Assembly: GCF_947503415.1 (NCBI RefSeq)
Contig: NZ_CANNDS010000001.1
Location: 434,001 to 498,000 of the forward strand
DNA: 64,000 nt
From: an uncultured Tateyamaria sp.
GTDB taxonomy: Bacteria; Pseudomonadota; Alphaproteobacteria; Rhodobacterales; Rhodobacteraceae
Direction of reading: 5' to 3'
The position numbers were made by a program, and so were the translations under genes. The notes under the pieces were generated by a model that did no database searches, was not told the DNA's origin, and was given only the letters and a program-made list of their open reading frames with translations. The first letter of the stretch is position 1; every line of letters begins with the position of its first letter. This document shows positions 52,396-63,248 of the stretch, piece by piece.

Positions 52396-53331
52396 TCAGA
52401 TCCACTTGAGCCAGCGCAGCACCCACACCGCGCCAACCGACATCGCCACCAACCCCGCACACAGCGCTGCAAAGGCCCATGACGTGTTGATACCGGGCAT
52501 GCCTGCCACGTTCACCCCGAAGAGACCGGTGATGAACCCCAAGGGCAGGAACACCGCCGCAATGATGCTCAGAACATAGCCGTTGTGGCCTTGCAATAGC
52601 GCCGCTTGGGCCGTGTGGTGATCCTGCACAGCGGTCATGCGCGCGATCAGCCCTTCCAACTCTTCGACGTTCAGCTTGGCAAGGTTTGCCTGTTCGCGCA
52701 GCAGGTCACGTGCGCTTTGGGACATCAGCGGGCTGTCGGTGCCCACAAGCGCCACAAGGGCGTCGCGTTGCGGGGCGAGGTAGCGGCGCAGGCGGATCGC
52801 CATGCGCCGTTCCTCGGCCAGTTCGGGTGGCAGGGGACTGTCGTCGTCCTGCACGCTGTCCTCCATCCCGTCCACGCGTCCCGACAGATCGAACACGGTG
52901 TCCTGCACGCGCCCCATGAGGCGGGTGGACAGGGACGAGACAAACATCATCGGTGTGGCGGGTGCATAGCCCTGTGCTGCATCCTCGCGCAGGGTGTCGA
53001 GGGCAAAGACCTGTCGCATCCGCACCGTGACCACCAGGTGCGCCGTGACCCACATGCGCACCGCGACCATCTGGTCTTCGGGCCCGTCATCGGTCAGGTT
53101 CACGCCCCGCAGGTTCAGCATCAGGCCGTCACCGAACCGGTCCGCGCGGGGTCGGGTTTCGGGTGCCACAAGCGCCGCCGCCGGGATGGCGGGCACGTGC
53201 GTGTCCAGAAATGCGGTCAGGTGCGGGTCATCCAGATCAAAATGCGCCCAGCGATAGCCCCCCTCGGGCGGCGCGTCGGCCGTTGCCACGTTGGATCCGT
53301 TCGCGGTGATGTCGAAGGCAAAGACTGTCAT
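52396..53331 (-). CDS. zntB: ZntB/CorA-family divalent metal transporter
   Basis: A 311-residue protein with a large cytoplasmic N-terminal domain (about 1-245), a long helix, and two C-terminal membrane helices. The pore loop reads GVNVAGMPG, as in ZntB proteins, in place of the GMN of CorA. Family members move Zn2+ or other divalent cations across the inner membrane. The stop lies 14 bp from the end of the small ORF on the other strand. Confidence 0.88.
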   Translation of the reverse strand: MTVFAFDITANGSNVATADAPPEGGYRWAHFDLDDPHLTAFLDTHVPAIPAAALVAPETRPRADRFGDGLMLNLRGVNLTDDGPEDQMVAVRMWVTAHLVVTVRMRQVFALDTLREDAAQGYAPATPMMFVSSLSTRLMGRVQDTVFDLSGRVDGMEDSVQDDDSPLPPELAEERRMAIRLRRYLAPQRDALVALVGTDSPLMSQSARDLLREQANLAKLNVEELEGLIARMTAVQDHHTAQAALLQGHNGYVLSIIAAVFLPLGFITGLFGVNVAGMPGINTSWAFAALCAGLVAMSVGAVWVLRWLKWI

Positions 53332-53391
53332 GTCGGCACGCTACCCACGCCGTCCTCGCGCGGCAACCGTCAGGCGATGGCGGACGACACG

Positions 53392-53427
53392 TCCGCCTTA
53401 CGGGCGTAAGGCGGATCCTGATCCGCC
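53392..53427. repeat. Overlapping hairpins upstream of the ZntB-like gene
   Basis: TCCGCCTTAC-GGGC-GTAAGGCGGA (53392-53415) and GGCGGAT-CCTG-ATCCGCC (53410-53427) share the GGCGGA arm and so exclude each other. They fill the space between two leftward genes. No T-run follows, so they look like a repetitive extragenic element rather than a simple terminator. Confidence 0.5.
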
Positions 53428-55488
<2,061 letters not shown>

Positions 55489-55668
55489 TCAGGTATAGCC
55501 CGCGGGATGTCACGTGCAACGCGGCGTCATGGGGACGGGCTGTCCCCGCGGGGACAGGTTTGTGTTTGCGTTTGGGGCTTGCCACTGTGGGTTGCGGTGG
55601 GACGGAGATATGGGACGGCAAAGGGCGCTGTTTATTGCCGGGGACATAATGGAGCGGGCGGTGGTGTG

Positions 55669-56145
55669 ATGAGTGAGGCAACGGATATGCACCTGCGCGG
55701 CATGATTGCGGGTGAGGCGGATGCGCTGGGGCGGGTGATGTTTCGGGCTGTGCGCGAAGGGCAGAGTGATTACACGGATGCGCAGCGCCGCGCCTGGTGT
55801 TCCGCGCCGCCAGCGGGAGATATCTGGGCCGCAAAGCTGGAGCGGCAAGTGACGGTTGTGGTCGAAGCGCAGGGCGCGCCGGTTGGGTTCATGACCCGCG
55901 AAGGGGCTTATGTCGATCTCGCCTTTGTTCTGCCCGAGTGGCAGGGGCGCGGCGTGTTCTCTGCCCTTTTTACCCGGGTCGAGGCGGATGCCCGCGCGGC
56001 GGGGCTGCGCCGGGTGTGGGTCCATGCATCGCTGATGGCGGAGCCTGCATTTGCGGCGCGGGGTTTTAGTGTTATCCGGCGGGAGACTGTTGAGCGGCAT
56101 GGTCAGAGATTGGACCGTGCCGAGATGGAGAAGGTGCTGACATGA
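55669..56145 (+). CDS. GNAT-family N-acetyltransferase
   Basis: A 158-residue protein from the ATG at 55669. The open frame reaches much further left, but that part is antisense to the FadH-like gene and is not coding. It has the GNAT acetyl-CoA loop [14 protein letters not shown] and ends [19 protein letters not shown]. The substrate is unknown. The rppH gene overlaps its stop by 4 bp, so the two share a transcript. Confidence 0.85.
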   Translation: MSEATDMHLRGMIAGEADALGRVMFRAVREGQSDYTDAQRRAWCSAPPAGDIWAAKLERQVTVVVEAQGAPVGFMTREGAYVDLAFVLPEWQGRGVFSALFTRVEADARAAGLRRVWVHASLMAEPAFAARGFSVIRRETVERHGQRLDRAEMEKVLT

Positions 56146-56639
56146 CCGGTGACGAGATCGCAAAGCTGCCCTACCGCAAGAATGTGGGGGTCATGGTGAT
56201 GAATGGGGATGGCCTTGTCTGGGTTGGCCAGCGCACGGACCGGTACAAGGATGCCTGGCAGATGCCGCAAGGGGGCATCGACAAGGGCGAGGATGCGCGG
56301 ACGGCGGCTTTGCGTGAGTTGGAGGAGGAAACCTCGATCCCGGCGGCGCAGGTCGAAGTGGTGGCCGAAACCGCCGAATGGCTTCCTTACGAGTTGCCCC
56401 ATGATCTGATCCCGAAGCTGTGGAAGGGCAAGTATCGCGGCCAGAAACAGAAGTGGTTTCTGATGCGCTTTACCGGGGCGGATGACATCATTGATCTTGA
56501 GACGGCGCACCCTGAGTTTTCGGCGTGGAAGTGGATGACCCCTGCGGACCTGCCGGATGCGATCGTGCCGTTCAAACGCGATGTCTATGTTCGCGTTCTA
56601 GCTGAATTCGCGCCGCATATGTCACATGATATTGCATAA
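56142..56639 (+). CDS. rppH: RNA pyrophosphohydrolase (Nudix)
   Basis: A 165-residue Nudix hydrolase. [11 protein letters not shown] at the start, [13 protein letters not shown] and the Nudix box RELEEETSI match RppH. It removes pyrophosphate from the 5' end of mRNA and so triggers decay. Length and N-terminus fit the alphaproteobacterial form. It is translationally coupled to the GNAT gene. Confidence 0.95.
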   Translation: MTGDEIAKLPYRKNVGVMVMNGDGLVWVGQRTDRYKDAWQMPQGGIDKGEDARTAALRELEEETSIPAAQVEVVAETAEWLPYELPHDLIPKLWKGKYRGQKQKWFLMRFTGADDIIDLETAHPEFSAWKWMTPADLPDAIVPFKRDVYVRVLAEFAPHMSHDIA

Positions 56640-56656
56640 CAACGGGCCAGTGCCCC

Positions 56657-57196
56657 ATGTCTTTCGAGGTTGAGCGGGCCATCTCCCGCTCCTTGGTAGA
56701 GGCGGGGCGCGGTGTGCGAGTTTTAGGTGCTTTGTTGGCGGTTTTACCGTGTCCCGTCTTTGCCTTGTCCTGCCTGCCGCACGGGGTGACGAACGCCTAT
56801 CAGGAGGCAGCGGCGGCCGAGGACGGATATGTGCCGGTGCTGGGCACGCTGGCGTTTGATCCGGACCTGTTGCCCGAAATGGACTTGTCGAAGCCGCAAC
56901 AGGGGGGCGGTGTGACCCTGATCCCCGCGACCTTCAAGGGCGAGGCATTGACCGTGCGCGGTGTGAGCCAGCCCTTCGAGACGGATGTGGTGCTTGAGGT
57001 GCAGTGCTTTGGCCCGTGGTGCCCGCAGCCCGCACCGGGCGAGATGCTGGGGTTTCTGCGCCAGACCAGCCACAGCTATGTGCTGCACACCAATGCCTGC
57101 GGCGGATTTCTGTTCGGACGTCCGACGGACGAACAGGTGGAACAGGTCAAGGATTGCCTGGCGGGGCGTGAGTGCTCTGCACAGGCGCGCCCATAG
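56657..57196 (+). CDS. Exported hypothetical protein
   Basis: A 179-residue protein. A hydrophobic stretch (VLGALLAVLPCPVFA) looks like a signal peptide ending before LSC, so a GTG at 56714 may be the true start, giving 160 residues. The mature part has six cysteines, including the close pair in CFGPWC, which suggests disulfides in the periplasm. No family was recognised. It follows rppH by 17 bp. Confidence 0.7.
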   Translation: MSFEVERAISRSLVEAGRGVRVLGALLAVLPCPVFALSCLPHGVTNAYQEAAAAEDGYVPVLGTLAFDPDLLPEMDLSKPQQGGGVTLIPATFKGEALTVRGVSQPFETDVVLEVQCFGPWCPQPAPGEMLGFLRQTSHSYVLHTNACGGFLFGRPTDEQVEQVKDCLAGRECSAQARP

Positions 57197-57246
57197 CTGT
57201 CGTCACTGACAACTGGATTTGCAGCGGCAGCCCTGATTGCCTGATT

Positions 57247-57843
57247 TCAAGGATCAAAGATCGGGACGTGCGGTGCCAGCCCGCGGTCGTAGCCGAAGGT
57301 GAGGCGCGGATCGTCTGCCACCTCGATCTTCTGGCGGATGGGGGTGAAGCCCGAGCGTCGGTAGAATCCCAGCGCCTGCGGGCTGTCGAGTGTGCAGGTG
57401 AAGACGTGGAACCGGTTGATCGGCTCTGCCCACGCGGCCTCGATGGCGGCGTTCATCAGGAAGCGCCCAGCGCCTGTGCCGATCAATGCGGGGATGAGCC
57501 CGAAATAGACCAGTTCGCATTCACCGTCTGTCCGAAAATCAAGTTCGAGCAGCGCGCCGTCTGTCCCGTCCTTTTGCAGGGTGTAGATGTGCACCTTCGG
57601 GTCCGACAGCACGGTGTCGATTTCTGTATCAGGCAGCTTCATGCGCCCGAACCAGAGCCAGTCTGCCCCAACGGACATGTAGAGCGCGCGGTACCAAGGC
57701 ACGGCTGGCGTCTGGATGCGGGTCAGCATCCAGCCGTCTGGCACCGGGACATCGCGCGTTTCGGGCCGCGCCCGCATCTCAAGCTGCGTGACAACCGTGG
57801 CGACCTTGCCCTTTGGCACGTCATGGTATCCGTCGGTGAGCAT
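57247..57843 (-). CDS. GNAT-family N-acetyltransferase
   Basis: A 198-residue protein from the ATG at 57843, with GGGAGAG upstream; a TTG at 57861 would add six residues. The acetyl-CoA loop appears as LIPALIGTGAGRFLM, and the C-terminal FYRRSGFTPI segment is typical of GNAT enzymes. The substrate is unknown. It lies downstream of the PfkB kinase gene on the same strand, 47 bp away. Confidence 0.85.
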   Translation of the reverse strand: MLTDGYHDVPKGKVATVVTQLEMRARPETRDVPVPDGWMLTRIQTPAVPWYRALYMSVGADWLWFGRMKLPDTEIDTVLSDPKVHIYTLQKDGTDGALLELDFRTDGECELVYFGLIPALIGTGAGRFLMNAAIEAAWAEPINRFHVFTCTLDSPQALGFYRRSGFTPIRQKIEVADDPRLTFGYDRGLAPHVPIFDP

Positions 57844-57890
57844 CTGTCCGGTCTCTCCCAACTGGTTTTGCCGTTTGCGGCACCGCCCGC

Positions 57891-58880
57891 CTAGAGCAGG
57901 CCTGCGCCGGCAAATTGCTGTTTCATGTCGATCTGCGGGCGGGGGCCGATATGGCTGATCACTTCGGCAGCACAGAGGTTGCCCATACGCCCTGCAACGT
58001 GCAGGTCCGCGCCGGTGGCGAGGCCGTAGATGAACCCGGCGGCGAACTGGTCGCCTGCGCCTGTGGCGTCCACGGGCGTGATCGTTTCGACCGGGATGTC
58101 GTGGCGTTCGCCGTTCCCGATGATCGTGACCCCGTCACCGGATTTGGTGCAGACCAGCAGGTCGATCATGTCAGCGGTCTTGTTCAGCGCCGTTTCCAGA
58201 TCGTCGATTTCGAAGAGGGATTTGATCTCGTGTTCGTTTCCGATGACGAAGTCCAACTCGTTCCCGATCATGTCGAGGAAGTCCGCCCGGTGCCGGTCAA
58301 CGCAGAAAGGGTCGGAGATGGCGATGCCGGCCTTGCCGCCTGCCGCGCGTGTCAGGCGGGAGGCTTGGCGGAACGCGTCTTTGCCCTTGTCCTTGTCGAA
58401 GAGGTAGCCTTCGAGGAACATGATTTCGGCACTGGAGGCCACGTCTTCCGGCACATCATCGGGGCCAAGTTCGGTCGAGATGCCCAAATATGTGTTGAGC
58501 GAGCGTTCACCGTCAGGCGTGACGAAGATCATGCAGCGCGAGGTTGGCAGTTCGCCGTCTGGGATGGGCGCGTTCACGAAATCGGTGCCGCTTTGTGCCA
58601 TGGATTGCGCATAGAACCGGCCAAGCGCGTCGTCGTGCACCCGCCCGATAAAGGCGGTGGGCAGACCAAGCGCGCCGACGCCTGCGATGGTGTTGGCCAC
58701 GGCCCCGCCCGGCGTTTGCAGCCGTTCCGTCATGGAGGCATAGAGCACCTCGCCCCGGTCCTGTTCGATCAGCTGCATGATCCCCTTTTCGATCCCCATG
58801 AGATCGAGAAAGCTGTCATCGGCATGGGAAATCACATCGACAACGGCGTTGCCGATGCCAGCGAGCGTGTACTTGGTCAT
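57891..58880 (-). CDS. PfkB-family kinase, adenosine-kinase-like
   Basis: A 329-residue kinase. The N-terminal GGAVANTIAGVGALG and the C-terminal DATGAGDQFAAGF are the two PfkB signatures; the Asp of GAGD is the catalytic base. The sequence pattern is that of the protein annotated as adenosine kinase in Rhodobacteraceae, which makes AMP from adenosine, but sugar kinases share the fold. Its ATG overlaps the end of nth by 4 bp. Confidence 0.9.
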   Translation of the reverse strand: MTKYTLAGIGNAVVDVISHADDSFLDLMGIEKGIMQLIEQDRGEVLYASMTERLQTPGGAVANTIAGVGALGLPTAFIGRVHDDALGRFYAQSMAQSGTDFVNAPIPDGELPTSRCMIFVTPDGERSLNTYLGISTELGPDDVPEDVASSAEIMFLEGYLFDKDKGKDAFRQASRLTRAAGGKAGIAISDPFCVDRHRADFLDMIGNELDFVIGNEHEIKSLFEIDDLETALNKTADMIDLLVCTKSGDGVTIIGNGERHDIPVETITPVDATGAGDQFAAGFIYGLATGADLHVAGRMGNLCAAEVISHIGPRPQIDMKQQFAGAGLL

Positions 58881-59521
58881 TCGGTTTTGTCCTCAAACGG
58901 GCAGAGATCTTTGATGATGCAGGTGGGGCATTGCGGCTTGCGCGCTTTGCAGTGGTAGCGTCCGTGCAGGATCATCCAGTGGTGGGCGTGAAGCTGAAAA
59001 TCGGTCGGAATGTTGTCTTCGATGGCGCGTTCGACCGCGTCCACGGTTTTGCCGGGTGCGATGCCGGTGCGGTTGCCGAGGCGGAAGATATGCGTGTCGA
59101 CGGCTTGGGCCGGGTGGTGCCACCACATGTTCAGCACCACGTTGGCCGTTTTGCGCCCGACACCCGGCAGCGATTGCAGGGCGGCGCGGGAATTGGGGAC
59201 CTCTCCGCCATAGTCGTCGACGAGGATCTGGCTAAGCTTCATCACGTTCTTGGCCTTCTGGCGGAAGAGGCCGATGGTCTTGATGTGGTCCGTCAGCCCG
59301 TCGATCCCGAGGTCGAGCATCTTTTGCGGGGTGTCGGCCACCTGAAACAGCGCCTTGGTGGCCTTGTTCACGCCTGCATCGGTGGCCTGCGCCGACAGCG
59401 CCACAGCCACGACAAGGGTGTAGACGTTCACATGGTCAAGCTCGCCCTTGGGTTCGGGGTCTGCGTCCTGAAACCGGGTAAAGATCTGACGGATGGTGTG
59501 ATAGTCGAGTTGCTTGGCCAT
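58877..59521 (-). CDS. nth: Endonuclease III
   Basis: A 214-residue DNA glycosylase/AP lyase of base-excision repair. The helix-hairpin-helix LPGVGRKTANVV contains the catalytic K124, and D142 lies in VDTHIFRLGNR. The [4Fe-4S] cluster cysteines C191, C198, C201 and C207 have the expected spacing. Length is normal. It heads the short leftward run nth-adenosine kinase, possibly with the GNAT gene. Confidence 0.97.
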   Translation of the reverse strand: MAKQLDYHTIRQIFTRFQDADPEPKGELDHVNVYTLVVAVALSAQATDAGVNKATKALFQVADTPQKMLDLGIDGLTDHIKTIGLFRQKAKNVMKLSQILVDDYGGEVPNSRAALQSLPGVGRKTANVVLNMWWHHPAQAVDTHIFRLGNRTGIAPGKTVDAVERAIEDNIPTDFQLHAHHWMILHGRYHCKARKPQCPTCIIKDLCPFEDKTE

Positions 59522-59711
59522 GGCGCGGGGTTATGGGGGAGATTGCACATGCGGGCAAGTGTGGTGCGCGCGGGACGATTGGAATTTTGGTGCCAAACGC
59601 TTCGCTTAGAAGATCGAGTTGCGTCTATCCGCCGGTTTGCCAGCCAGAGGGCGCGCATTTCCGAAAACAGTTAACGCTGCAAGCGCTGGCTGGTATGGCA
59701 TGGAAGAACGG

Positions 59712-59726
59712 TTAACAAAGTGTTAA
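59712..59726. promoter_or_regulatory. CtrA-type box TTAA-N7-TTAA
   Basis: TTAACAAAGTGTTAA is a full match to the alphaproteobacterial CtrA consensus, 35 bp before the ATG of the LTD-Hint gene. CtrA governs motility, cell-cycle and gene-transfer-agent genes in this group. Confidence 0.6.
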
Positions 59727-59760
59727 TCCCTCGCCTCGAATTACCAGTGGATATGAGTTC

Positions 59761-60939
59761 ATGCCAACAACGACGAATGTGATCAACGGCGGTCTGACGA
59801 TCAACGAGATCGGGTCAGACCCCACCGGCACGCCCGGGTTCGATACAGATGGCAGTGGCGATATCAATCCGTTGGCCGATGAATTCATCGAGATCATCAA
59901 TGTGTCGAGCGCGCCAATCTCGCTTGCGGGTGTAGAGCTGTGGGAAGACCAGTTGGTGCATAGCTTCACCGGCGGCACGTTGGGCGCTGGAGAAACCCTC
60001 CTCATTCTGGACAATACGGCAGACCTCGCCTCGGCGCAGGCCGCGAACCCGAGCTCCACGATCGTTTTGGCCAGTGGATCGCTGGCGATTGCGAATGCGG
60101 GCGACGGTTTGGCGCTGGTTGATACAACGTCAGGGGACTACGTGGCCTTCAACTACGGCGACGCTGTTGGCGGTGATCAGGCCTCTGACACCAGCGGGTT
60201 TCCGGGCACCAACCTGATCGGAACGGACAACACGGCACTGACCCCCGACGGCCAATCGATCCAGCGTGATCCGGCGGGCGATGACAACATCGTTGCGGGC
60301 GATGCAACGCCCGGGCTTGTGTGCTTTGCCGAAGGGACGTTGATCAGTGGCCCGACGGGCGAGGTCCGGGTCGAAACGCTTGAGATCGGTCAAAAGATCC
60401 TGACGGCGTCAGGGCACCTGTGCCGTGTTCACTGGATTGGGCGGCAAACCGTGCAGCCCGGGTCCGCCTTGGTGCCTGCCAAGATGGAGCCTGTGCGCAT
60501 CCGCGCCAGTGCCTTGGGCGATGCGGTGCCGCACAGTGACCTGATCGTGACGGCGGAACATGGCTTGATCATTGATGGCCTGGTCATCAATGCAGCGGCG
60601 CTTGTGAATGGCACAACTGTCCAGTGGGTTCCGGCGGCGGAGCTTCCTGCGACCGTAACCTACTATCACGTCGAAACCCTGCACCACGATGCAATCCTTG
60701 CAAATGGTGCGGAGACGGAAACATTTGTCGATTATGTTGGGCGCAGTGCGTTTGACAACTACGCGGAATATGTCGCGTTGTATGGGTGCGACCGTGTCAT
60801 TCGTGAAATGGACCGTCCCCGTATCTCAGCCGCGCGCCTTGTGCCGGAAGAGATCAAGGCGCGTTTGCGCACGGCGGAAAGCGCCCCGGACGTTGGTTTG
60901 CCGTATCCTGAATTGAGGATCGGTTCCTCCGGACGGTAA
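59761..60939 (+). CDS. Lamin-tail-domain and Hint-domain protein
   Basis: A 392-residue protein. Residues 1 to about 150 form a lamin-tail-like beta domain (GGLTINEIGSDPTGTPGFD, EIINVSSAPISLAGVELWED). Residues from about 190 form a Hint domain starting CFAEGTLISGPTG, with LIVTAEHGLIIDG carrying the conserved block-B His, and YYHVETLHHDAILANG. Roseobacter proteins with this Hint type often carry beta-rich surface domains and no Sec signal, as here. Hint domains self-cleave or cross-link proteins. The role is unknown. Confidence 0.85.
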   Translation: MPTTTNVINGGLTINEIGSDPTGTPGFDTDGSGDINPLADEFIEIINVSSAPISLAGVELWEDQLVHSFTGGTLGAGETLLILDNTADLASAQAANPSSTIVLASGSLAIANAGDGLALVDTTSGDYVAFNYGDAVGGDQASDTSGFPGTNLIGTDNTALTPDGQSIQRDPAGDDNIVAGDATPGLVCFAEGTLISGPTGEVRVETLEIGQKILTASGHLCRVHWIGRQTVQPGSALVPAKMEPVRIRASALGDAVPHSDLIVTAEHGLIIDGLVINAAALVNGTTVQWVPAAELPATVTYYHVETLHHDAILANGAETETFVDYVGRSAFDNYAEYVALYGCDRVIREMDRPRISAARLVPEEIKARLRTAESAPDVGLPYPELRIGSSGR

Positions 60940-61221
60940 GTGCGGTGCAGGCCTCGTCAATGTGAGGGCCACGGCATGGGTCAGCGGACCGCGGCCTTGC
61001 AAAACAACGTCGCCCTTGGATGGCATTTGTGCGCAAGGAATGGCCGATCCGCGTGGCGCACGGCCCCCGCGCTTTGCCGAAAGTGCTCTGGCTGGTACCC
61101 TGACCGCATAGCTTTAAACTTGACGCGTTGTGCGGCGCTTATTTTTTCAAGGTAGTTCGGCCTTTCGGTTTTTTCATTCCGCCGGCGTGTTCACATCTGA
61201 TTTTCAGTCGTGGAGGACGCG

Positions 61222-62130
61222 ATGTCCGGTTTCTTCAAATCCGTTGTCTTTGCATGTTTGGCATGTCTGACCGCAGGCGCCGCTTTGGCGCAAGAGGCCC
61301 CGCCGAGATATGCCGCCAAGATGGTATGTGGCACCCAGCCCGATCCCAAGGTCTTGCAACTGGTGCAGGGTGTTTATGCCAGCATCGTAAATGTCCTGAA
61401 CATATCGGGCGAAGACCAGACGTTGACCGTAACGCTGGCGCTTGCGCATCCGCCGCCCGCGCCCTTGCCGGGCGGTGTTTACAGCGTCGCCGATATTTCC
61501 TTGGCCCCCGGGCAGGCCGCTGCCGTGGATTGCGACGATATCGCGGCACTGACCTTTCCCTTTGGAATGCCTGACACCTATATCGACGGGTTTGTGCTGA
61601 TTGAGGCGGAAGGGCCTTTGACGGTGCAGGCGGTTTACACTGCGGCACCGCTGATCAAGGACGGGTGTTGTCATGGCCATCCGGGGCCCGTCGCCAGCAT
61701 CGATGTCGAACGGATCGAGCCTGTGGCAGCGCAGTCCGGCCCTGTCAGCCGCGCCGATTTGCTGCCCGAACCACCCACGCTTGAAAGCGATCCGCCCGGG
61801 CAACCCGGAACCGGGTTCTGCGGACCAAGACCCGCCGACGGAGGGCCGCCGGGCGCCGTTGCCTTGGTGCGCAATGTGGGCAGTGCGGCGGCGGGCGCGT
61901 CGACGGCCACATTCGATTTCGGAGCGTTTGGGAGCGAGGACCGACCGGTGCCCAAGCTGGAGCCGGGCGAGAAGCACGAGATTGCTGCGCCGATCCCCAC
62001 CGCCTGTTTCGGCACGGCCAATGATGGCACTTGCGCGTTTGATGTTATCGTCGACAGCGGCGCGGTTGTGGTGGAAACGCTTGAAACGAACAACCTGCGC
62101 CGCGGCTATTGCCTGAGGGCGCGGCAATGA
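61222..62130 (+). CDS. Secreted protein of unknown function, paralogue A
   Basis: A 302-residue protein from the ATG at 61222, with GGAGGA directly upstream. It has a Sec signal peptide (CLACLTAGAALA-QE). The first ~140 mature residues share an ordered pattern with the next gene: a CGT near the start, GVYASIVNVLN, LAHPP, AVDC and FPFGMPDTYIDGF. The second half has a CARDB-like beta domain (ALVRNVGSAAAGASTATFDF, VETLETNN). No enzyme motif is seen. It heads an overlapping three-gene run. Confidence 0.8.
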   Translation: MSGFFKSVVFACLACLTAGAALAQEAPPRYAAKMVCGTQPDPKVLQLVQGVYASIVNVLNISGEDQTLTVTLALAHPPPAPLPGGVYSVADISLAPGQAAAVDCDDIAALTFPFGMPDTYIDGFVLIEAEGPLTVQAVYTAAPLIKDGCCHGHPGPVASIDVERIEPVAAQSGPVSRADLLPEPPTLESDPPGQPGTGFCGPRPADGGPPGAVALVRNVGSAAAGASTATFDFGAFGSEDRPVPKLEPGEKHEIAAPIPTACFGTANDGTCAFDVIVDSGAVVVETLETNNLRRGYCLRARQ

Positions 62131-63248
62131 GGGCACTGCTTCTGGCCCTGCTGCTGGCAAGCCCTGCGATGGCGCAAGACCCGCGCCCCTCCGCGCCGGT
62201 GTTTCGCTATCTGCACGAAACCAAGGTGACCTGCGGCACAATCAAAGACGGCGCCCCATTGGCAAGTGGTGTCTACGGCACTGTGGTCAACGTGTTGAAC
62301 CCGCATGGTGCGTCCGTCACGGTCAGCGGCGCGCTGCAATTGGCGCATCCTCCGGGCCAGGTGACAGGTGGCGAAGGGGTTACTTTGGATCCGTTTGACC
62401 TGCCCGGTGGGCGCGCCTTTGCCGTTGACTGTCGGACCCTGCGCGCGCTGCACTATCCCTACGGCTATCCCGAACCATTCATCGAGGGATTTCTGACCCT
62501 CGAGGCGTTGCAGCCCTTGGTCGTCACCAGCGTCTGGACCACAGGAGCGGCGACGGGCAAGGATGTACATCTGACCAGCCTTGACGTGGACACCGTGCCG
62601 CCCCGGGCGGTCGAGGTGCCCCCCGTCGATCCCGATTGGGCAGACGGGGTGGAAAGTCAGGATTTTTGCGACCGGTTGGCAATGTCCAGCGTGGCCCTGA
62701 CGGGGCGGGTGGTGGCCCAAAGCTATACCTTTGACGAAGCCCCCGGCGAGGGTCCGCGCGAGGTGACGCGGCTTGAAGACGTCACCGTTCTGGCCGGGGC
62801 CGGGGCTGTCGTGGGCGGCCCGGTCGAGGTGCGCCTGCAACGCGGGCTGTTCCCTGACGGGCGTTTTCTGGATGTATCGGAGATGCCGGTGCTGAGTGTC
62901 GGCGAACGCTATTTGCTGCTGTTGCCGAACCACGGGTGGCGGATCGAGGCGGTTTCGATGGACGATGTCCTGCGCATCGTCTCGTTCGGCGCGCGTGAGG
63001 TTCTGGTCGACCAGTCGGGATTTGCCGTGACGGATGTGGACGGCGGGCGCAGTACCGACGCCGTCGCCACACAGGAACAGACGTTTTTCGCCCCCACCCT
63101 GACCGGCGCAGAACCTCCGGTGGATGCGATGGAGGTCGCGGATTTCGTGGCGGCCATTGATGCGGCGGGATGTGACGGGCCGGTGCTGAGCGGGCCCTAT
63201 ACGTCCTATCCGCTGGTCACGAACGGTATCGAGGGGGTCGCGGAATGA
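62127..63248 (+). CDS. Secreted protein of unknown function, paralogue B
   Basis: A 373-residue protein from the ATG at 62127, which overlaps the previous stop (ATGA). Its signal peptide is MRALLLALLLASPAMA. It repeats the N-terminal domain of paralogue A (CGTIKDG, GVYGTVVNVLN, LAHPP, AVDC, YPYGYPEPFIEGF) but has a different C-terminal half, a beta-rich region that resembles a protein-fold rather than an enzyme site. Function is unknown. The metalloprotease gene overlaps its stop. Confidence 0.8.
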   Translation: MRALLLALLLASPAMAQDPRPSAPVFRYLHETKVTCGTIKDGAPLASGVYGTVVNVLNPHGASVTVSGALQLAHPPGQVTGGEGVTLDPFDLPGGRAFAVDCRTLRALHYPYGYPEPFIEGFLTLEALQPLVVTSVWTTGAATGKDVHLTSLDVDTVPPRAVEVPPVDPDWADGVESQDFCDRLAMSSVALTGRVVAQSYTFDEAPGEGPREVTRLEDVTVLAGAGAVVGGPVEVRLQRGLFPDGRFLDVSEMPVLSVGERYLLLLPNHGWRIEAVSMDDVLRIVSFGAREVLVDQSGFAVTDVDGGRSTDAVATQEQTFFAPTLTGAEPPVDAMEVADFVAAIDAAGCDGPVLSGPYTSYPLVTNGIEGVAE

